Source of the DNA: Paenibacillus silviterrae
GTDB taxonomy: Bacteria; Bacillota; Bacilli; Paenibacillales; NBRC-103111
DNA: 64,000 nt
Direction: 5' to 3'
Assembly: GCF_030167925.1 (NCBI RefSeq)
Contig: NZ_JASKUT010000001.1
Span: forward strand, 1,426,001-1,490,000
The notes under the pieces are model-generated. The model was given only the letters and a program-made list of their open reading frames with translations, did no database searches and was not told where the DNA came from. Of this stretch, positions 18,327-27,900 are shown one piece after another. How positions within the stretch are numbered: the first letter of the stretch is position 1; every line of letters starts with the position of its first letter. The position numbers and the translations under genes are program-made.

Positions 18327-19187
18327 TCAGCCTTTAACAGCGCCGATCATAATGCCGGATACAAAGTATTTCTGGAGCCACGGATACACTAGAAGAATCG
18401 GAACGGTGCCAAACATAATGCTTGCCGCCTTCAATGCCTCCGAAGGCAGATTCACATTGACATTCTCGCCGGACATTTGCTGCGAAATATTGATGACATT
18501 ATAGAGCTTAAGCTGAATCGTATACAGGTCCTGGTCTGTAATGTAGAACAGAGCATCCTGAAAATAATTCCACCTGAATACGGCATACAGTAAACTGACT
18601 GTAGCAAGTGCCGGCTTGGAAAGAGGCAGTACAATCTTAAGCAAAATCTGCAGCTCGTTGCATCCGTCGAGGTGTGCAGCTTCCTCCAGGCTCTCCGGAA
18701 GGCTCTGGAAGAAAGATTTCAATATGATCATATAGTAAACACTCATCATACCCGGAAGAACCAGTGCCATTGGAGTGTTCAAAAGACTCAGGTTCTTTAT
18801 ATTCAGATAATCCGGAATCAATCCTCCGCTAAAATACATGGTAAACAACATGATTAGCAGTAAACCATTTCTACCCTTAAGTCTTTTTTTGGTCAACGGA
18901 TACGCCGCCAATATGGTAACGGTCAATGCAAGGAGCACAAACACAGCCGTCAGGATCACCGTATAGAACAAGGAGTACAGCATACCGGCATCCCCGAAGA
19001 CAACTTTATAGGCTTCTATATTAAAGTCTATGGGATAGATGGTAACCGCATGGGATATAATCGCCCTATTCGAGCTAAGCGATTGCGAAAGAATATAGAG
19101 AAAAGGAACCAGGCATATAAAAACAGCAATTAAAACAATACATGCCGCCGTATAATCAATGATTCTATTTTTTACATTTTGCGACAT
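18327..19187 (-). CDS. Sugar ABC transporter permease (LplC/YtcP type)
   Basis: A 286-residue permease with six predicted helices, the EAA motif LEEAAHLDGCNELQILLKIVLPLSKPALA and the family tail PWLQKYFVSGIMIGAVKG. It lies 12 bases after its LplB-type partner. AAGGGGG precedes the ATG. It forms the membrane channel together with the gene at 19200. Confidence 0.92.
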   Translation of the reverse strand: MSQNVKNRIIDYTAACIVLIAVFICLVPFLYILSQSLSSNRAIISHAVTIYPIDFNIEAYKVVFGDAGMLYSLFYTVILTAVFVLLALTVTILAAYPLTKKRLKGRNGLLLIMLFTMYFSGGLIPDYLNIKNLSLLNTPMALVLPGMMSVYYMIILKSFFQSLPESLEEAAHLDGCNELQILLKIVLPLSKPALATVSLLYAVFRWNYFQDALFYITDQDLYTIQLKLYNVINISQQMSGENVNVNLPSEALKAASIMFGTVPILLVYPWLQKYFVSGIMIGAVKG

Positions 19188-19199
19188 ACCGGTACCCCC

Positions 19200-20168
19200 T
19201 TACCATATTCCGTCTTCGCCTAATTTGCGGGAAATGAAATTGGAAGTTAACAGGAAAACTAAGCAAATTACAGACTGGAATAGACCTACAGCCGCACCAA
19301 CCGAAAAGTTCGCGGATTGAATACCTACACGATAAACATAGGTACTGATAACGTCGCCAAAATCCATGACAAGGTTATTTTGAATGTTGAATGGACGGTC
19401 GAAGTTAATAGCCATAATATTACCGAGCTGTAGGATCAGAAGGATCACAATGGTCGGTCTGATGCCCGGTAATGTAATATGCCAAATCTTCCTGAATCTT
19501 CCCGCTCCATCCGCTTCAGCCGCTTCATACAGCTGCTTGTCGATTCCCGTCATTGCAGCAAGATACAAAATGGTCCCCCATCCTGCGTTCTGCCATACTC
19601 CAATAAGTGAATACGTTGCAACCCATGCGTATTTGTTCGTGAGGAACGGTAACGGTTCACCACCCATATTAGTAATTAAGGAGTTTACCATCCCTGTGGG
19701 AGAGAGCAGCTGAGCAACCATTCCGCCGATAATAACCCAGGAAAGGAAATGCGGCAGATACAATATGGTCTGGCTTACCTTTTTAAACTTATTCCATACC
19801 AGCTCATTAATTAAAATCGCCAAAAGGATCGGCGCTGGAAACCCAACGAGCAAATCCAAACCGTTAAGCACCAACGTGTTTCTAACAACCTGATAAAATT
19901 GGGGAGATGAAAAAATTTGCTCGAAGGTCGCAAAATGATTCCACGGACTCATGCTGACGCCCTGAAAAATGTTGTAATCCTTAAAAGCAATCTGTATGCC
20001 ATACATGGGGGCATATTTAAATGTGAATATATAGGCAACAGGGATAATCAACATCAGGTAAAGGATGTAATCCGCTTTTAAATAGTAAAACAATCCTTTC
20101 TTTTTTTTCAGTGAAATTAGTGCGCTTTCCTTCTTATCCAGGGCAAGACTGCTATTTATTGCTTTCAT
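19200..20168 (-). CDS. Sugar ABC transporter permease (LplB type)
   Basis: A 322-residue permease with six helices and the EAA motif YEAAEADGAGRFRKIWHITLPGIRPT. The C-terminus ISTYVYRVGIQSANFSVGAAVGLFQSV is typical of the LplB family. It starts 3 bases after the preceding oxidoreductase stop, with GGAGG 9 bases before the ATG, pointing to one transcript with the two Gfo/Idh/MocA genes. No ATPase gene is present. Confidence 0.92.
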   Translation of the reverse strand: MKAINSSLALDKKESALISLKKKKGLFYYLKADYILYLMLIIPVAYIFTFKYAPMYGIQIAFKDYNIFQGVSMSPWNHFATFEQIFSSPQFYQVVRNTLVLNGLDLLVGFPAPILLAILINELVWNKFKKVSQTILYLPHFLSWVIIGGMVAQLLSPTGMVNSLITNMGGEPLPFLTNKYAWVATYSLIGVWQNAGWGTILYLAAMTGIDKQLYEAAEADGAGRFRKIWHITLPGIRPTIVILLILQLGNIMAINFDRPFNIQNNLVMDFGDVISTYVYRVGIQSANFSVGAAVGLFQSVICLVFLLTSNFISRKLGEDGIW

Positions 20169-20171
20169 AAG

Positions 20172-21260
20172 CTACAACCTCCAAGCGCCTTCAATCAATC
20201 TGGCATCGCGCTGCGCCGTCAGGCAAAGCTCCGCCGCTTTAAAGGCATGCTCCTGCGTCATCGCGATCTCCGTGCGGTTCAGGCAGTCCATAATCAGTTC
20301 CCCGAAAAACGGATATCCTATCTTCCCTTTTACGTTGAAATAATGCTCGCCCTCATGATTAACGAGGTACACGTGCCCGCCGCCTTTTTCTCTGGCTATA
20401 TCCACGTATTTGCGCAACTCAATATATCCGTCGGTTCCAAGAATAATGGTACGGCCGTCCCCCCATGTGCTGAGGCCGTTCGGGGTAAACCAATCGACAC
20501 GGAAGTATCCCGTGGAACCGTTGTCGCCCACCAGGTTGCAATCGCCGAAATCCTCGAACGTCGGAAATTGCTTATGGTTATAATTGGCCACCTGGCTGTT
20601 CACCACTTTCGCGTCCTTGGAACCTGTGTAGAACAAAAATTGCTCGCATTGGTGGCTGCCGATATCGCAAAGTATGCCTCCGAATTGCTCACGGTTAAAA
20701 AACCAATCCGGTCTGGACGGCACGTTGATCCGGTGCGGACCATATCCACTGACCTGCAGTACGCGGCCGATCGCGCCCCGCTCAATCAATTGCCCGGCAT
20801 AAACCGCGCTTTCTACATGTACTCGCTCGCTGTAATAAACCGCGTACTTCAAGCCGGTCTCCTCAGCTTTTTGCCGGGCCTGTTCCAGCTGCGCGAGCGT
20901 AGTAAACGGCGCTTTATCCGTAAAGTAATCCTTTCCGTGCGACATGACGCGCATTCCCAAGTCACAACGTTCCGATGTGATGGCCGCGCCGGCAACCAGC
21001 CTCACATCCAGATCCTGAAGCACCTCCTGTTCGGATCTTGCCGCCTTGACCTCAGGATACGTTTCAAGGAATTTATTCACCTTGGCCGGGTCCGGGTCGT
21101 ACACCCATTTCAACTGTCCGCCGGCTTCGATAAGCCCGTTGCACATTCCGTAAATGTGCCCGTGATCGAGACCGACCGCCGCAAACGAAAAGTCGCCCTG
21201 TTCACAAACCGGGGCCGGCTTTCCCTGAGGTGCGTAATTCATGCCGTCTTGTGCTTGCAT
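20172..21260 (-). CDS. Gfo/Idh/MocA family oxidoreductase
   Basis: A 362-residue NAD(P)-dependent oxidoreductase. The Rossmann part is divergent (AAVGLDHGHIYGM), and the position of the usual EKP reads TDKAPF (Lys kept, Glu changed). The C-terminal sheet domain includes GGILCDIGSHQCEQF. Members oxidise or reduce sugars, inositols and amino-sugar derivatives. ATG 21260 is the better start because AGGAG lies 9 bases upstream; the ATG at 21269 abuts that site. It is the second of two tandem members of the family and lies directly before the permease genes, so it probably acts on the imported sugar. Confidence 0.87.
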   Translation of the reverse strand: MQAQDGMNYAPQGKPAPVCEQGDFSFAAVGLDHGHIYGMCNGLIEAGGQLKWVYDPDPAKVNKFLETYPEVKAARSEQEVLQDLDVRLVAGAAITSERCDLGMRVMSHGKDYFTDKAPFTTLAQLEQARQKAEETGLKYAVYYSERVHVESAVYAGQLIERGAIGRVLQVSGYGPHRINVPSRPDWFFNREQFGGILCDIGSHQCEQFLFYTGSKDAKVVNSQVANYNHKQFPTFEDFGDCNLVGDNGSTGYFRVDWFTPNGLSTWGDGRTIILGTDGYIELRKYVDIAREKGGGHVYLVNHEGEHYFNVKGKIGYPFFGELIMDCLNRTEIAMTQEHAFKAAELCLTAQRDARLIEGAWRL

Positions 21261-21282
21261 AGCCTTCATCTCCTGTTCGGTG

Positions 21283-22443
21283 TTATTTCTTATAATCGCT
21301 GCCGAGCGTAATCTCGTTCTTCGAGAACGAAACTACCGACGAGGTCTTCTCGTAAAAATGCGGAGCGTTCGCGAGCAAGCTGTCTCTCGAATAGAACACG
21401 CTGTCCTTGGGTAAAGGGAGGCTTACACTCTTGCCTGTAGCCGCCGCTTCATAGATGGCCGTGATCAGCTCCAGTGTTTTGCGTCCCTCGCAGCCGTCAA
21501 TTAGCACGTTCAGCGAGTCGTCTTCAATTGCCTTCATCACATCGTCGATTTGTCCGGCGTGCCTGGAATACGGAAGATCCGCCATGCTTTTGTAAGTGGC
21601 CTCAAGCTCCTCCTCGAGCGCATTGTTCCGAATCGGGAATCCGTTTTCCTTGGAGGTGGATGCATAAACCTTCCAGGGTGCGGAAATTCTTGCCTTCTCC
21701 CCTTGGAATATAAGCTGCTGCTCCTCTCCGTGATGCACGACAGAGCTTGTAATTTGCGCCAGGCTTCCGTTTCCGTAAGAAAGAATGGCTATGGAAATGT
21801 CCTCGACTTCCGCGTTATCATGCGACGTATTGCTCATCACTGCATGGACTTTGTCCGGCATCCCCATCATCCACTGCAGCATGTCAATATGATGAACGGC
21901 GTGGTTTAGCGTACAGCCGCCGCCCTCCTTTTCCCAAGTGCCTCTCCACCACAGATCGTAATAGCAGTGCCCTCTCCACCAGTAGGAATCGACTTGTGCA
22001 TGTACGATTTTGCCCAGCTTTCCGGTGTCGAACGTGCGCTTTAGCTTCATGATCGGATCCCTGAACCGATTTTGCCCGACTACGGACAAAATGCGTTTCG
22101 ACTCTGAAGCCGCCTCCAGCATCCGGTCGCATTCCTCCAAGGAAGAAGACATCGGCTTCTCTACCAATACATGCATTCCCGCGCGCAAAAAGTCGATTGC
22201 GATTTGAGCATGCGTATACGGAGGGGTGCAGACCGACACCAGATCGATATCGCTGTCCAGCAGCTGGCGGTAGTCTTGTTCGACCCGGCAGTCGAGCTGA
22301 AATTTCTCTTTATACCGGACGGCCTTTTCCTCGTAAATGTCGCATAACGCAACGACTTGACATCTTCCCCTAAACGAGGTCACATACGCCTCCAGATGCG
22401 AGTTTGCAATACCGCCGGTACCGATAACAGCCACTTTCAACAT
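21283..22443 (-). CDS. Gfo/Idh/MocA family oxidoreductase
   Basis: A 386-residue member with a canonical nucleotide-binding start KVAVIGTGGIANSHLEAY and the catalytic Lys motif VLVEKPMSSS. The C-terminal half has CTLNHAVHHIDMLQWMMG, the usual His region. It is the second gene of the operon, 20 bases after the GntR regulator. AAGGAAGTG precedes the ATG. With its neighbour at 20172 it could perform an oxidation-reduction pair, as in keto-sugar epimerisation routes; the substrate is unknown. Confidence 0.88.
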   Translation of the reverse strand: MLKVAVIGTGGIANSHLEAYVTSFRGRCQVVALCDIYEEKAVRYKEKFQLDCRVEQDYRQLLDSDIDLVSVCTPPYTHAQIAIDFLRAGMHVLVEKPMSSSLEECDRMLEAASESKRILSVVGQNRFRDPIMKLKRTFDTGKLGKIVHAQVDSYWWRGHCYYDLWWRGTWEKEGGGCTLNHAVHHIDMLQWMMGMPDKVHAVMSNTSHDNAEVEDISIAILSYGNGSLAQITSSVVHHGEEQQLIFQGEKARISAPWKVYASTSKENGFPIRNNALEEELEATYKSMADLPYSRHAGQIDDVMKAIEDDSLNVLIDGCEGRKTLELITAIYEAAATGKSVSLPLPKDSVFYSRDSLLANAPHFYEKTSSVVSFSKNEITLGSDYKK

Positions 22444-22463
22444 CGTCTTTCACTTCCTTAGAT

Positions 22464-23150
22464 TTATTTGAAAAATTTGGCATACTTCTGTGTTAAATTT
22501 TCCTTTTCAATCATTACCAGTTCCAAATGATCCCTTATCATGTTTTCCGCTTGGTCGGGATCCTTCTCCTTGATGGCGCGAACAATTCCATGATGCTGGG
22601 CAAGGATGATTTGCCAATCGGAATCGGAAGCAAGCCGTAAAAAACGGATGCGATTGTCATGTGTAGACATTTGCTGAATTAGTCTCCAGGTACGGGCCCG
22701 GCCGCAGCCGATCATTATCGACTTGTGAAACTCTTCATCGAGCTCAAACAGCCGCCCGTAATTCTTTTCGGACTCGCACAATTCCTGCATCGAGACAAGA
22801 TTTTGCAGATGAAGCACCTGTTCCTTGCCGAGCAGCTCACATGCTTCCCGAACAACGGCGGACTCCAATGTTTTTCTGACAAACCGTGATTCTTCCGCAT
22901 GCTGCAAATCGATAAGTGATATGATGGAGCCCTTCTGAGGGGTGGTGGCGATCAATTCCTCCTGAGTGAGTTTAACCAACGCTTCTCGAATCGGCGTCCT
23001 GCTCACTTGAAGCATTTCGACCAGTTCTTTCTCCGAGATAAACCGCCCCGGATCGAGTCTCAGCTCCATAATGTTTTTCTTCAAGGTATCGTAAACAAAA
23101 TCCCGTATGAGTCCTCTCTTGTCTCTTAACGCGTTAATCTGAATACTCAT
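22464..23150 (-). CDS. GntR family transcriptional regulator (FadR subfamily)
   Basis: A 228-residue regulator. Residues 10-80 form a winged HTH (ISEKELVEMLQVSRTPIREALVKLTQEELI). The rest is the all-helical FCD ligand domain with the metal-binding pattern (EEFHKSIMIGCGRARTWRLI and a late HHGIVRAI). It is the first gene of the operon running to 16675 and probably represses it until a sugar acid or similar ligand binds. GGGAGGG precedes the ATG. A cre-like box lies about 40 bases upstream. Confidence 0.9.
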   Translation of the reverse strand: MSIQINALRDKRGLIRDFVYDTLKKNIMELRLDPGRFISEKELVEMLQVSRTPIREALVKLTQEELIATTPQKGSIISLIDLQHAEESRFVRKTLESAVVREACELLGKEQVLHLQNLVSMQELCESEKNYGRLFELDEEFHKSIMIGCGRARTWRLIQQMSTHDNRIRFLRLASDSDWQIILAQHHGIVRAIKEKDPDQAENMIRDHLELVMIEKENLTQKYAKFFK

Positions 23151-23513
23151 AAGACCCTCCCGCCATCGGAAAAACGAGCCGTATTCATCCTACAAGCGCT
23201 TACAAAAAATTCGGGAAGATTAGTTACCCTACTGTACCGGCTTGAGGGGAGTGAATCGGATAGCTTTAGTTTGCTTAACCCGCCTTCCTCATTGCATGGA
23301 TTCATTCCTCCAGCCACCCTATGCTGATGAATACTTGGGGATTCATTTTGTGCTGCCTTTGGCTGTTGATAATACTAACATACCACCACAACAATGGTGT
23401 TGACGATGCGCTAATCGCGAAAAACATTTACCCATTTCTTGCATTTCCTTCCACATGAAAGCGCTGTATAATGGATATAGGAATAGAACAGATGAACAAG
23501 GGGGACGTATACG
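23151..23513. other. Divergent control region between GntR operon and AraC gene
   Basis: These 363 bases contain no credible gene. They hold a cre-like site at 23191-23204 near the GntR start, a short inverted repeat CACCA...TGGTG around 23380-23396, and a TATAAT box at 23467-23472 overlapping TGAAAGCGCT upstream of the AraC gene. Confidence 0.5.
23191..23204. promoter_or_regulatory. Candidate CcpA (cre) site of the GntR operon
   Basis: Read on the minus strand, TGTAAGCGCTTGTA matches TGWAANCGNTNNCA except for one base. It lies about 40 bases before the GntR start codon, a position suited to catabolite repression of the whole sugar operon. Confidence 0.45.
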
Positions 23514-24404
23514 ATGTCTGAAATGATCGCCGATTCCGTTGAGCTGGGCAGGCTTCCCGACGTTCGAATGTCCCTTCATCTGATGGGGCTGCATGTACGC
23601 GAGGTGGGTTCCCGGTGGACCTATCCGTCTCATGAACACCCTATGTACGAGCTTCATTGGATGATCGAAGGAGACATGCAAATGGTCGTTGAGGGCCAGA
23701 TTTACGATCAAAAAAAGGGAGACCTGCTTTTCATACGTCCGGGAATCACCCATTCGTGCAAGTCGGCAGGCTCACATGGCTTCACTTATTTTTGCGTTCA
23801 TTTCAGCGTGGCCGATCCCGCTTTCTCCAAGGAGCTGGAGCGCCATCAAGCCGTTTGCTACGAAGCTTCCTCTCCCCTCGTCAAGGAATTAGCCCCCGTC
23901 CTTACGGAATTATTCAATCTTGCAACCGGAAACAGAAGTCTTTCCCTTTCCGCCGCAATAAGCATGAAGGTGTACGCAGCCGTGTTTGAGCTTCTGAGAA
24001 CGTTGGTGGAGCAGCTGTCCCAAACCGACAGCGTCGTGCTTACGAAAAAGGAATTATTGGCCGGCCGCATCGCCCAATATATTGAGGATTCGATCCGTAG
24101 CAACCTGCTTCATGGCCAAATGGAAGACAATGAAAGAACATTCGTGCAGGATATAGCCGAAACCTTAAAATTGAGTCCGTCCCAGGTGAATCGAATATTT
24201 CAACACGTTTACGGGAAAGCTCCCCGCCAATATATGTCGGAAATTTTGTTAGGTGAAGCACAGCGCTTATTGCTTCAGACAGACCTGTCTATAGATCATA
24301 TAGCCATGATGCTCGGGTATAAAACAAGCGCCCACTTCAGCCGCCAATTTAAGCGCTGGACCGCCATGACCCCAAGCGGGTACAGAAGCAGCGCAGAGCG
24401 TTAA
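23514..24404 (+). CDS. AraC family transcriptional regulator with cupin sensor domain
   Basis: A 296-residue regulator. The N-terminal cupin (SHEHPMYELHWMIEGDMQMVVEG and IRPGITHSC) would bind a sugar. The C-terminal 100 residues carry two HTH motifs (IAETLKLSPSQVNRIFQHVYG and SIDHIAMMLGYKTSAHFSRQFKRW). It is transcribed away from the GntR operon, with AAGGGGG before the ATG. It could control the divergent operon or a remote target; the sequence does not decide this. Confidence 0.9.
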   Translation: MSEMIADSVELGRLPDVRMSLHLMGLHVREVGSRWTYPSHEHPMYELHWMIEGDMQMVVEGQIYDQKKGDLLFIRPGITHSCKSAGSHGFTYFCVHFSVADPAFSKELERHQAVCYEASSPLVKELAPVLTELFNLATGNRSLSLSAAISMKVYAAVFELLRTLVEQLSQTDSVVLTKKELLAGRIAQYIEDSIRSNLLHGQMEDNERTFVQDIAETLKLSPSQVNRIFQHVYGKAPRQYMSEILLGEAQRLLLQTDLSIDHIAMMLGYKTSAHFSRQFKRWTAMTPSGYRSSAER

Positions 24405-24571
24405 AGCCCGGCAAAGCGTACATGGCCCCTTTTCCACCGCTGTACACTTTAATGGGGTCTATACTTCTGGGTCGAAACGTTCACGACTCTTCCATCTATA
24501 CAAAGCTTATTGAAATAGGTAAAATCATACAAAGGGGGGTGTTACAAATCGATCTAGAAGGATTCCTAAAT

Positions 24572-24826
24572 ATGAGTATGCTGGTGCTGGCACTAATCAT
24601 ATCTATAGGTTTTGTGTTAATTAAAGTTAAGAAAATCCCAAAACGATCCACTTTACTACTGCAATCGCTTGGATTGGGAGTTATTGTTTTTGCAGCTGCA
24701 TCCTTAGTATCGCTTTTCATATTCACCGATGCATTAAATTTAGTTATGGTGTGGATTATATACGCTTTAGCTTACATAGTAAGCAGTTTGATTAACGTTG
24801 GGATCATTGTCTTTAAGAAACGTTAA
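24572..24826 (+). CDS. Small integral membrane protein of unknown function
   Basis: An 84-residue hydrophobic protein with three predicted membrane helices: MLVLALIISIGFVLIKV, LGLGVIVFAAASLVSLFIF and LVMVWIIYALAYIVSSLI. It ends in a basic FKKR tail. I do not recognise the family. The ATG at 24572 was preferred because AGAAGGA lies 9 bases upstream; longer readings to 24539 or 24422 lack a usable site. It is followed by a strong terminator and its AT content is higher than that of its neighbours. Confidence 0.6.
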   Translation: MSMLVLALIISIGFVLIKVKKIPKRSTLLLQSLGLGVIVFAAASLVSLFIFTDALNLVMVWIIYALAYIVSSLINVGIIVFKKR

Positions 24827-24865
24827 CCAAACCAAAACGGAACGCCTGTTCGTCATTGTCACAGA

Positions 24866-24925
24866 AGAGGACCGCTTCTCCCCTGCACACCGTCAGGATG
24901 AAGCGGTCCTCTGTTATTATTGTTT
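24866..24925 (+). terminator. Terminator after the small membrane protein gene
   Basis: A 13-base perfect inverted repeat (24866-24878 with 24900-24912, AGAGGACCGCTTC) with a T-rich plus-strand tail. It sits between convergent genes and may also slow minus-strand transcription. Confidence 0.8.
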
Positions 24926-27900
24926 TAACAAAGCATTCCCCTTACTGTTAAGTGTGCTTATGGCGGAAAGGGAAATATGCTCGCTCATGGCTTCATTGTT
25001 CAGATGTCGGAGGAAATCCTCCACATGCTTCCTAGTCTTATCCAAATCGCCTTTGATCCTTTGGTGCTCCGCTTGCTCCAGCTGGTTGCTCAGCTGCACG
25101 GCCAATGGACCGCGAAGTTCGCCGGACGCTACGAAGCGATTCGTCCAGAAATGAATGACCGATAAGTTGACTTTGGTTTGAATGGTCAAGGCTGGACTTG
25201 GCTCCGAATAAGCTCCTGTTTGGTCATTGGCAATAGTGAATAAGGTGTATTCGGTATCGGGCTCCAAATTCGTTAACATGTAGACGGAACCGGCTACCGT
25301 TGCACTCGGCATACCGTTCATGTAAACATCGTAGGTGACGGTGCGATTCCCTCCGATACGAATCGGATCCCAAGCTAGAGCAATGCTCGTATCCGTTACC
25401 TCGGCAGCTCTCAAATTCTGCGGAGCGGGAAGCAGGTTAGCGGTGGTGAAGGACCACAGATCAGAGATACTTTGCCCTCCGAATCCATCCTGGACTGCTG
25501 CATACCAGAAGTAGGTTTGTTTAGGATCCAGGTCATTCCAGCGGACTTCCGCCGATTGACCGCTGCTTACGCTCTGTGGGTTGCCGATTAGCTCCTTAGA
25601 ATACACTTTGACTTCGATGGAGTCGGTGGCCACCCTTTTGACCTGCGGTGTCAAATCAACGCTCAAGGTGAACTCATCCTTGTTCGGATATTGAACCGGA
25701 TCGTAATAATTGTAATCGTCCTTATACGGGGAGTATGTCTTCACTTCGACGGTACCGGTGCCGGGATCAAACGTGAACAGCTTCATATATCCGTCCCCGC
25801 CCTCTCCAAGCTCCTGATAGTCGGAAAGAATCTGATAAACCGTCCGCTCCGGCGTACCGTCCCCATTGTCATCCACCTTCACAGTATTAAGGGCGGAGCC
25901 GGTATAATGTCCGCTGATCACCATAAATACGTTAGGATTCGGCTTCACCACCTGATGAAACAGCATTTGTCCCGTAGCCGAAATTTGTCCGTTCGCGAGT
26001 ACATAGTCGTGAAAGCCCAGAATGGCCTTGCGGTCCGAGTGCTCCGACAACACCTTATTTAGCCACTGGACTTCCTCAGGACCGATTCCCCAGCCCATAT
26101 AAGCCAAGATATAATCAACGCCTCCCGCTGAAATCAAATCATAATGGCCTCGATTATCCTTATAAGACTCACCGTAAAACGGTTTGTCCTCGAAACGGCT
26201 TGCTCCGAAATATTTGGAATACATGGTGTAGTCATTCGTAGGAGAAACATCATGGTTTCCGGCAATAACACCGTACGGAATGCCGGCGTCTTCCAGCACC
26301 TTCATGGCCCGGTCTGCATTAGCCCATTGATAATCCTGGTGAAAATTCTCAACGAGGTCGCCGGTATGAAAAACGTATTTCACTTGGTTTTCTTCGGCAT
26401 GATCGCGGATCCAATTTACTTGAGAATCGAAGATGTGGGAGAAGGTTTGTGAATAAAATTGGGTATCCGGAAGCCAGACAAAAGAGTACTTTTCGGAACC
26501 GCTGTTATCCAGCTGATCCTGCACGATAAATTGTACTGTGCGATCCTTTACATACTCCTGCGCCGTTACCGTGCCCTTAAGCACGAAGCTTTCTTCTGAG
26601 ATCGAGGTGCGTGAGTCGAGAGCAATCCAACGGCTTTTGGAATAATTCCAAGCATATAATGTAACTTTGCGTCCGGGCAGAGAACGGCCTTTCCAAGCAA
26701 GCTGAACCCTATCCTCCTGCGAGTAATGATCTTCCAGTTTCACTTCGTACCTAAGGTATGGAAACTGCCTTGTCGAATCATTGGTTAGAAAGGACCCGTC
26801 AGCTAACTTAACCGACGTCAGCTCTTCTTCAGTTAACCGGTGCTCACCGGGAATATATAATCCTACGGGTGGCTCCGTATCCGATGCGCCGGAGAAGACG
26901 GTTACATGCTCCTGGACATCCGCTCCATACCGGTACCCTCGGAAGAAGGACACCTGAAGCGGGTCTTCCGTCGGATCCTGAACCTTCACTTGCAATGCAG
27001 TGTTCAATTTGACGTCTACGGCTCCGTTCGCTGGAGATACAGCCTCGGGACGGTAAGGATGCTCCTCTACACTCGAGAATCGTACCGTCTTTTCACTCTT
27101 ATTCCCCCGTTGATCGTAAGCCGTTATGGTTAAGGTATGAGAGCCTGGCGTCAGCTCGGCGGATGACGTCTGATGCGGCAATGAGATCTTTTGTCCGTCT
27201 AACGTAATCTCTGAGCTGCGAACCTCGGAAACCTCATCGGTTATGGTTCCGTTAATCAGAATCGAGCCCTTATAGGATTTACCTTCTATTAATGAGGTCT
27301 GGATGAAGGGCCCGTGGTTATCAACCCGAACGGTAGCTTCCGCCGTTAACCGATCCGACGCCGTTACGGTTACGCGATGCGGACCATCGGAAAATGCAGT
27401 TGTATCCCACTTGTATACAGCAGAGCGGGCTTGCTCTTTGGAGATGGTGAAGGTGAAATCCACGACCGGAAGGAACCTTCCATTATCCCCCATGTCCAGA
27501 ACCGTCGACGGATTGCTGTATTTCGGATCTCTCAGCATCGTACCGTCCGCCAGCAGCAGCCTCACGTTACGCACATCGAAATCGTCCAAATTTTCCTTAG
27601 AGGAGCCATCATACGGCGCGGTAAAGGAACCGGCAACGAGGGATATCCGATTCGCACCTTCGACGATTCCATCCACGGGGACCATTACCGTTTTATACCC
27701 GCTGACGCCGTAATCAAATTGATGAACGACGGTATCATTGTGTTTCACCACATTCTTATAATTTCTGTCTGCTCCGTTGGCATCGAAGGCAAAGTAGGCT
27801 TTATGCTCCAAACCTCTTTTCACAGGAGCCATCTCATTGCCGTCAATCGTAATCTTCAGGGAATCCGGCTCGGAGCGGGAATCCGTACCTTTCACCCACT

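Noticed and set aside
20247..21311. Long open frame (354 codons) on the plus strand
   Set aside because: It lies wholly opposite a Gfo/Idh/MocA oxidoreductase gene with clear motifs and ribosome site; its own translation resembles no family and it is an antisense shadow.
23456..23469. TGAAAGCGCTGTAT as a second cre site
   Set aside because: The left half is perfect but the right half misses the required CA, and it overlaps a TATAAT box; kept only as a note in the control-region entry.
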